A stretch of DNA of 64,000 nucleotides from Burkholderiales bacterium (lineage in GTDB: Bacteria > Pseudomonadota > Gammaproteobacteria > Burkholderiales > Casimicrobiaceae). The notes beneath the pieces are model-generated. The model ran no database searches. It was not told where the DNA came from and worked only from the letters and a program-made list of their open reading frames with translations. The position numbers and the translations under genes are program-made. Positions 58,411-64,000 of this stretch are shown here, piece by piece (positions within the stretch are counted from its first letter, which is position 1; every line of letters starts with the position of its first letter). The stretch covers positions 1-64,000 of the forward strand of contig JAITMR010000045.1 of assembly GCA_031277215.1 (NCBI GenBank), given 5' to 3'.

Positions 58411-61269
58411 CTATCCTTTGATATCCATGCTGCCCGTCCCCAGCGCCGAAGAATCCGCAAAAGCGTCTTCAATGACTTTCTTTTGCTCAGCAGCGTGCTT
58501 GGCCGCATAGCCCACCGCCGGTGATGCGGAAACGGAACGTCCGGCGTAGGCCAGAACGGGCTTGCTGCCGATGTCCTCCCGCAGATACGCCCGAATGCGG
58601 TACCAAGCGCCCTGATTCTGCGGCTCTTCCTGACACCAGACGACTTCCGCCGCCTTCGTGTAGCGGGCGATCTCCGCCTTTAAAGCGTCATGCGGGAACG
58701 GGTATTGTTGTTCGAGGCGCACGATGGCCACATCTTCGCGCTGGTGTTCGCGCCGGTAAGCATTAAGCTCGTAATAAATTTTTCCGGAACAGACAACGAC
58801 GCGTTTGACTTTTTTCGGATCGACCTGCGCATCACCGATCACGTTGTGAAATTTTCCATCGGAAAGTTCGCGTAAATCCGACACGGCTTCTTTATGGCGT
58901 AGCAAGCTCTTCGGCGTCATGACGATGAGCGGCTTGCGGTAGGGTCGCATCATCTGGCGGCACAGCAGATGAAATATCTGCGCCGGTGTTGACGGAACAA
59001 CAAACTGCATGTTGTGCTGCGCACACAGTTGCAGGAAACGTTCAGGACGCGCCGAGGAGTGTTCCGGTCCCTGTCCTTCGTAGCCATGCGGCAACAGCAG
59101 CGTCAGCCCGCACAAACGTCCCCATTTTGCTTCACCTGAACTGATGAACTGATCAATGACGACTTGTGCGCCATTGGCAAAATCACCAAACTGCGCTTCC
59201 CAGATCACCATTTGATTGGGGGCTGAGGTTGCATAGCCGTATTCAAAAGCCAACACGGCGTTTTCGGTCAGCACCGAATCAATGATTTCAAATTCCGGTT
59301 GTTTTTCCTTGATGTGTTGCAACGGAATCCATATTCCGGCGTCCCAGCGTTCACGGTTTTGATCGTGCAAGACTGCGTGCCGGTGAGAAAAAGTACCCCG
59401 GCCAACATCTTCTCCCGACAAACGCACTGGAAAACCGCGATCCAGCAACACCGCGTAGCCAAGGTTCTCAGCCATTCCCCAATCGAGTGGCAACGTGCCC
59501 TCGCCCATCGCTCTGCGACTGGCAATGACTTTTTCAACACGCGGATGCAGTTTGAAATTGGCAGGCGCCTCGGTTATCTTCCGCGCCAGCGCTTGCAAAT
59601 GTTCGTAATCGACCCGGGTATCGACGGGTTCGGTCCAGTGTTTCCCCCGATACGGTTCCCAGTCCGCCGGATACGGCGTTTTGTAGTTGGATAAAATCGT
59701 GCTGTTGGTGTGTTCGCCGCGATCAAGCGCTGCACGATACGCTTGAACCATTTTGTCGGCTTCGCCCGCCGCGATAACGCCACCCTGTTCGAGCCGTTCT
59801 GCGTAGAGCTTGCGCGTCCCCGGATGAGCGCTGATCGTTTTGTACATCAACGGCTGTGTCACCATCGGTTCGTCGGCTTCGTTGTGTCCGTGTTTGCGGA
59901 AACACACCAAATCAATGAAAACGTCTTTGTGGAATTTCATCCTGAACGCCAGCGCCAACTCGATGGCAAACAGGCAAATTTCAGGATCGTCACCATTGAC
60001 ATGCAAAATCGGCGCTTCGATCATCTTGGCGATGTCGGTGCAGTACGTCGTTCCGCGAGTGTCGCGTGGATCGGAGGTGGTAAAGCCGATCTGGTTGTTG
60101 ACCACGATATGCACTGTCCCGCCGGTCGTATAACCGCGTGTCTGCGCCATGTTCAACACTTCCTGATTGACGCCCTGACCTATCAGCGCCGCATCGCCGT
60201 GGATCAGTATCGGCAACACCTTGTCGCCCACCAGATCGCCACGTTGACGTTGCTGGGCGCGCACCGAACCTTGAACAACAGGGTTGACGATTTCGAGATG
60301 TGACGGGTTAAACGCCAGAGATAAACGCACCGGCCCGCCAAGTGTGGTGACGTTCGATGAAAAACCTTTGTGGTATTTGACGTCGCCTGCCAGCAAATCA
60401 AGCGACACCTTTCCTTCAAATTCACTGAAAAGTTCGGACGGCATCTTGCCCAACGTGTTGACCAAAATGTTGAGCCGCGAACGGTGCGCCATGCCGACCA
60501 TGATTTCCTGCACTCCCGAAGCGCCCGCTTTTTGAATCAGGTGATCGAGCATCGGCGACAAGCTTTCACCGCCTTCGCCGGAAAACCGCTTCTGCCCAAC
60601 GTAGCGGGTATGCAAATAACGCTCCAGCGTTTCTGCGGCAGTCAGTCGTTCAAGAACAAAGCGCTGCGTTGCCGCGTCAAACACAGGGCGGCCATGCACG
60701 GCTTCGAGTTGTTCGCGCAACCATTCGCGCTGCGCGGTGTTGGTCATGTACATGAATTCGACGCCTATCGTTCTGCAATAGGTGTCTTTCAAAAGCCGGA
60801 GGATGTCTTTGAGTTTGGCGTGTGGCGCCGAATGCAGCGAACCGGTCGCAAACTCGGTCTCCATATCGGCATCGGTAAAGCCGTAAGCTCCCGGGTCAAG
60901 CTCGGGCAACAGTTCCTGTGATTGGCGTTGAAGCGGATCCAGGTTGGCCTGCCGCACACCGAGGATCCGGTAACGGCTGACCAACAACTGCACCGCTGCC
61001 TGCTTGCTGTCGTGAACACCGCCCGCAGGCGCCGCCGCAACCGTTCGTATCGGCGCTTTCGTCAACTGCTCGAAAGCGCGCACAATCGGCGCATGTGGCA
61101 CATCACGAACCCCGCCGCGCAACAGTCCGAAATAATCGTGCCATTCTTCGCTGACTGACGACGGGTCTTCGAGATAACGCTCGTACTGCTCTTCGATAAA
61201 CGGGGCATTGCCTCCGAACAATGCACTGGTGGAAAGACTTTCCTTCATGCTGGTGGAGCTGCTCATCAA
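58411..61269 (-). CDS. odhA: 2-oxoglutarate dehydrogenase E1
   Basis: GMAHRSRLNILVNTLGK, DVKYHKGFSSNV, LAFNPSHLEIVNPVVQGSVRA, LLPHGYEGQGPEHSSARPERFLQLCA. Confidence 0.97.
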   Translation of the reverse strand: MMSSSTSMKESLSTSALFGGNAPFIEEQYERYLEDPSSVSEEWHDYFGLLRGGVRDVPHAPIVRAFEQLTKAPIRTVAAAPAGGVHDSKQAAVQLLVSRYRILGVRQANLDPLQRQSQELLPELDPGAYGFTDADMETEFATGSLHSAPHAKLKDILRLLKDTYCRTIGVEFMYMTNTAQREWLREQLEAVHGRPVFDAATQRFVLERLTAAETLERYLHTRYVGQKRFSGEGGESLSPMLDHLIQKAGASGVQEIMVGMAHRSRLNILVNTLGKMPSELFSEFEGKVSLDLLAGDVKYHKGFSSNVTTLGGPVRLSLAFNPSHLEIVNPVVQGSVRAQQRQRGDLVGDKVLPILIHGDAALIGQGVNQEVLNMAQTRGYTTGGTVHIVVNNQIGFTTSDPRDTRGTTYCTDIAKMIEAPILHVNGDDPEICLFAIELALAFRMKFHKDVFIDLVCFRKHGHNEADEPMVTQPLMYKTISAHPGTRKLYAERLEQGGVIAAGEADKMVQAYRAALDRGEHTNSTILSNYKTPYPADWEPYRGKHWTEPVDTRVDYEHLQALARKITEAPANFKLHPRVEKVIASRRAMGEGTLPLDWGMAENLGYAVLLDRGFPVRLSGEDVGRGTFSHRHAVLHDQNRERWDAGIWIPLQHIKEKQPEFEIIDSVLTENAVLAFEYGYATSAPNQMVIWEAQFGDFANGAQVVIDQFISSGEAKWGRLCGLTLLLPHGYEGQGPEHSSARPERFLQLCAQHNMQFVVPSTPAQIFHLLCRQMMRPYRKPLIVMTPKSLLRHKEAVSDLRELSDGKFHNVIGDAQVDPKKVKRVVVCSGKIYYELNAYRREHQREDVAIVRLEQQYPFPHDALKAEIARYTKAAEVVWCQEEPQNQGAWYRIRAYLREDIGSKPVLAYAGRSVSASPAVGYAAKHAAEQKKVIEDAFADSSALGTGSMDIKG

Positions 61270-61312
61270 TTTTCCCTCATTAGCTCATTGTCCGAAGAAA
61301 CGCCCAGTCTGT

Positions 61313-62617
61313 TTAACGCTGCACCAGTGGTTTGACGGCGCGATGCGTCTCGCCAATATAGCGCTGACGCGGACGACCGATCTTGTACTCGGGATCGGCG
61401 ATCATTTCGTTCAGTTGCGCAATCCAGCCGACGGTACGCGCCAATGCAAAAATCGCGGTGAACAGCGGCGTCGGGATGCCGATCGCTTTTTGAACGATGC
61501 CTGAGTAGAAATCGACGTTCGGGTACAGTTTGCGCGCTACAAAGTAATCGTCTTCCAGCGCGATCTTCTCCAGCGTCATCGCTAGTTTGAACTGGGGGTC
61601 GTTGCCCAAACCGAGTTCGTTGAGCACTTCGTGGCAGGTTTCACGCATCAGCTTCGCACGTGGGTCGTAATTTTTATAGACGCGATGGCCGAAACCCATC
61701 AGACGAACACCGGAGTTTTTGTCTTTGACCTTGGCGATGAATTCGCCGATCTTTTCAACGCCGCCTGCCGCCTGAATCTCATCCAGCATCACAAGGCACG
61801 CTTCATTGGCGCCACCATGCGACGGTCCCCACAGACACGCCACACCGGCGGCGATCGCCGCAATCGGATTGGTGCCGGAGGAAGCGCACAAGCGCACGGT
61901 CGATGTTGAGGCGTTTTGCTCGTGGTCGGCGTGCAAGGTCAGAATCCGGTCGAACGCACGCTCAACCACCGGGTTGACCTTGTACGGCTCGCACGGTGTG
62001 GCAAACATCATCCGGAGGAAATTGCCCGCATACGACAAGCTGTTGTCAGGATACACATACGGCTCGCCAATCGAGTACTTGTACGACATCGCCACCAAGG
62101 CCGGCATTTTCGAGATCAAACGGATGGCCGATGTTTCGCGTTGCTTCGCATCATGAATATCCATCGAGTCGGGATAGAAGGCCGACATCGCCCCAACCAG
62201 TCCGGTCAGCACCGCCATCGGGTGCGAATCCCGGCGGAAGCCGCGCAAGAAATAGTGCATCTGCTCGTGCACCATCGTGTGGTGCAACACTCTCTGGGTA
62301 AATTTGTCGTTCTGTTCTTTCGTGGGAAGATTGCCGTAAATCAGCAACTGGCAAACTTCAAGGAAGTTACAGTGATGCGCCAGATCATCAATCGGATAAC
62401 CGCGATAAAGCAATTCGCCTTTGTCGCCATCAATGTAGGTGATGGTGGAACCGCACGATGCCGTTGAAAGAAAACCCGGGTCGTAGGTGAATTTTCCTGT
62501 TTTCCCATACAGCGCTCGAATGTCGATCACATCCGGACCGAGATTGGCTTCAAACATCGGTAGCGTAATCGCCGGCGAGCCGTCTGAAAATGAAATGGTC
62601 GCAGTCTTTTCCGTCAT
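61313..62617 (-). CDS. gltA: Citrate synthase
   Basis: [79 protein letters not shown]. Confidence 0.98.
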   Translation of the reverse strand: MTEKTATISFSDGSPAITLPMFEANLGPDVIDIRALYGKTGKFTYDPGFLSTASCGSTITYIDGDKGELLYRGYPIDDLAHHCNFLEVCQLLIYGNLPTKEQNDKFTQRVLHHTMVHEQMHYFLRGFRRDSHPMAVLTGLVGAMSAFYPDSMDIHDAKQRETSAIRLISKMPALVAMSYKYSIGEPYVYPDNSLSYAGNFLRMMFATPCEPYKVNPVVERAFDRILTLHADHEQNASTSTVRLCASSGTNPIAAIAAGVACLWGPSHGGANEACLVMLDEIQAAGGVEKIGEFIAKVKDKNSGVRLMGFGHRVYKNYDPRAKLMRETCHEVLNELGLGNDPQFKLAMTLEKIALEDDYFVARKLYPNVDFYSGIVQKAIGIPTPLFTAIFALARTVGWIAQLNEMIADPEYKIGRPRQRYIGETHRAVKPLVQR

Positions 62618-62738
62618 GGCCTTTCCTTTCGCAGTAAGTGGTAAAGTCGATCCTCATTGTAAGCAAGATCAGGGGTAGTGTCACCATGCTTTTCCGTCAA
62701 ATTGAATTTTTTTACAGGGATTCGCTTTATTGGTTTGA

Positions 62739-62843
62739 TAACCCTACTGCCAGTAACCGCACTCCTAATAACCACAATGCCCGCAACTCTGCTGCCAATG
62801 AGTAAATCGCCAATAACCCCACTGCTAGTAATCCAACTACCCA
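62739..62843. repeat. Seven degenerate 15-bp tandem units
   Basis: TAACCCTACTGCCAG/TAACCGCACTCCTAA/TAACCACAATGCCCG/CAACTCTGCTGCCAA/TGAGTAAATCGCCAA/TAACCCCACTGCTAG/TAATCCAACTACCCA. Confidence 0.8.
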
Positions 62844-62988
62844 TATAACCCTAAGTAAAGTGTGCCATTAACAAGACCTTTACAGCTTGGGATGTCCGGC
62901 CTACTATTATAAAATTCGCGTCGTCCCCTATATGTGCGTTTTGCAACCCTTCAACCACCACTGTTTTTTGAACCAAGGAGAGTCTCAA

Positions 62989-63975
62989 ATGAAAAAACCT
63001 GTTCGCGTTAGTGTTACTGGTGCAGCCGGCCAGATCGGTTACAGTTTGCTGTTCAGAATTGCTTCCGGCGAAATGCTCGGCCCGGATCAGCCGGTCTTTT
63101 TGCAACTTCTCGAACTGCCGATGGAAAAGCCCCAGTCCGCCCTGAAAGGCGTGATGATGGAACTTGACGATTGCGCCTTCCCCCTGCTCGCCGGCATGCA
63201 GGGATTCAGCGACGCCAGGGACGCTTTCCGCGACACCGACATCGCCTTGCTCGTCGGTGCCAAACCGCGTGGACCGGGAATGGAGCGCAGCGATTTGCTC
63301 CAGGAAAACGCCAAGGTTTTCATCGCCCAGGGCAAAGCGCTCGATGAAGTTGCAAGCCGCGATGTCAAAGTGCTCGTTGTCGGCAACCCTGCCAACACCA
63401 ACGCCTATATCGCCATGAAATCGGCGCCATCGTTGCCCAAAAAGAACTTCACGGCGATGCTGCGCCTCGACCACAACAGGGCGCTGACACAGTTGGCAAC
63501 AAAAGCCGGTGTACCCGTCGCCAGCATCACAAACCTGACCGTCTGGGGAAACCACTCTCCGACCATGTACGCTGATTATCGCTTCGCCGTCAGCGGTGGC
63601 GTTTCCCTCAAGGACAAAATCAACGACGACACCTGGAACCGCGATGTCTTCCTGCCCACCGTCGGCAAACGTGGTGCGGCGATCATCGCAGCGCGTGGCG
63701 CTTCGAGCGCCGCCTCTGCCGCCAGCGCCGCCATCGACCACATCCGCGACTGGGTGCTCGGCACGAACGGTCAGTGGGCGACGATGGGCATTCCCTCTTC
63801 CGGTCAATACGGAATTCCGGAAGACGTGTTGTTCGGTTTTCCGGTGATCTGCGCCAACGGCGAATACCACGTCGTTCCCGATCTGCCAATCGACGAATTT
63901 TCCAGGGAACGAATCGCCGTAACGTTGAAAGAGCTTGAGGAGGAGCGCGAAGCCGTCGCTCCGCTGCTGGGTTGA
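62989..63975 (+). CDS. mdh: Malate dehydrogenase
   Basis: [73 protein letters not shown]. Confidence 0.97.
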   Translation: MKKPVRVSVTGAAGQIGYSLLFRIASGEMLGPDQPVFLQLLELPMEKPQSALKGVMMELDDCAFPLLAGMQGFSDARDAFRDTDIALLVGAKPRGPGMERSDLLQENAKVFIAQGKALDEVASRDVKVLVVGNPANTNAYIAMKSAPSLPKKNFTAMLRLDHNRALTQLATKAGVPVASITNLTVWGNHSPTMYADYRFAVSGGVSLKDKINDDTWNRDVFLPTVGKRGAAIIAARGASSAASAASAAIDHIRDWVLGTNGQWATMGIPSSGQYGIPEDVLFGFPVICANGEYHVVPDLPIDEFSRERIAVTLKELEEEREAVAPLLG

Positions 63976-64000
63976 GCGACCCCACCAAGCTGCTGAATTA

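Noticed and set aside
62851-63870. 339-aa minus-strand ORF opposite mdh
   Set aside because: Antisense shadow ORF in codon-biased DNA; mdh is unambiguous and the antisense protein shows no recognisable domain.

Overview
This 64-kb window looks like a betaproteobacterial chromosome segment. That assignment is inferred from gene content and order (ftsB-eno-kdsA-pyrG, fmdB-DUF502-aspS-nudB, nuoA-N, odhAB-lpd-gltA). Most of it is housekeeping: a TrmH-type methyltransferase, ftsB, eno, kdsA, pyrG, gltX, tsaD, nadE, a PII gene, mscL, fpr, aspS, ttcA, guaC, a full 14-gene complex I operon on the minus strand, and 2-oxoglutarate dehydrogenase, citrate synthase and malate dehydrogenase genes. The accessory content is: (1) a type IV pilus cassette (pilE-fimT-pilV-pilW-pilX-pilY1) facing a second, divergent pilV-pilW-pilX set that lacks pilY1; (2) a membrane-anchored barnase-like RNase and barstar pair between aspS and nudB; (3) a small mobile-element graveyard next to tRNA-Glu, with an intact-looking HicAB pair and its candidate operators, a frameshifted tyrosine integrase, a serine-recombinase tail and an IS3 remnant; (4) a dense mosaic of intergenic palindromic repeats, including a MITE-like element with terminal inverted repeats and a candidate 4-bp target duplication, a ~213-bp composite tandem repeat, and one repeat copy lying in frame inside a U32-family gene; (5) a 15-bp degenerate microrepeat in the gltA/mdh divergent spacer. 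I found no CRISPR array and no unambiguous new multi-gene defence system. The best candidates for something undescribed are the MITE/composite repeat family and the orphan second minor-pilin set. All family calls come from reading the sequence; no searches were run.
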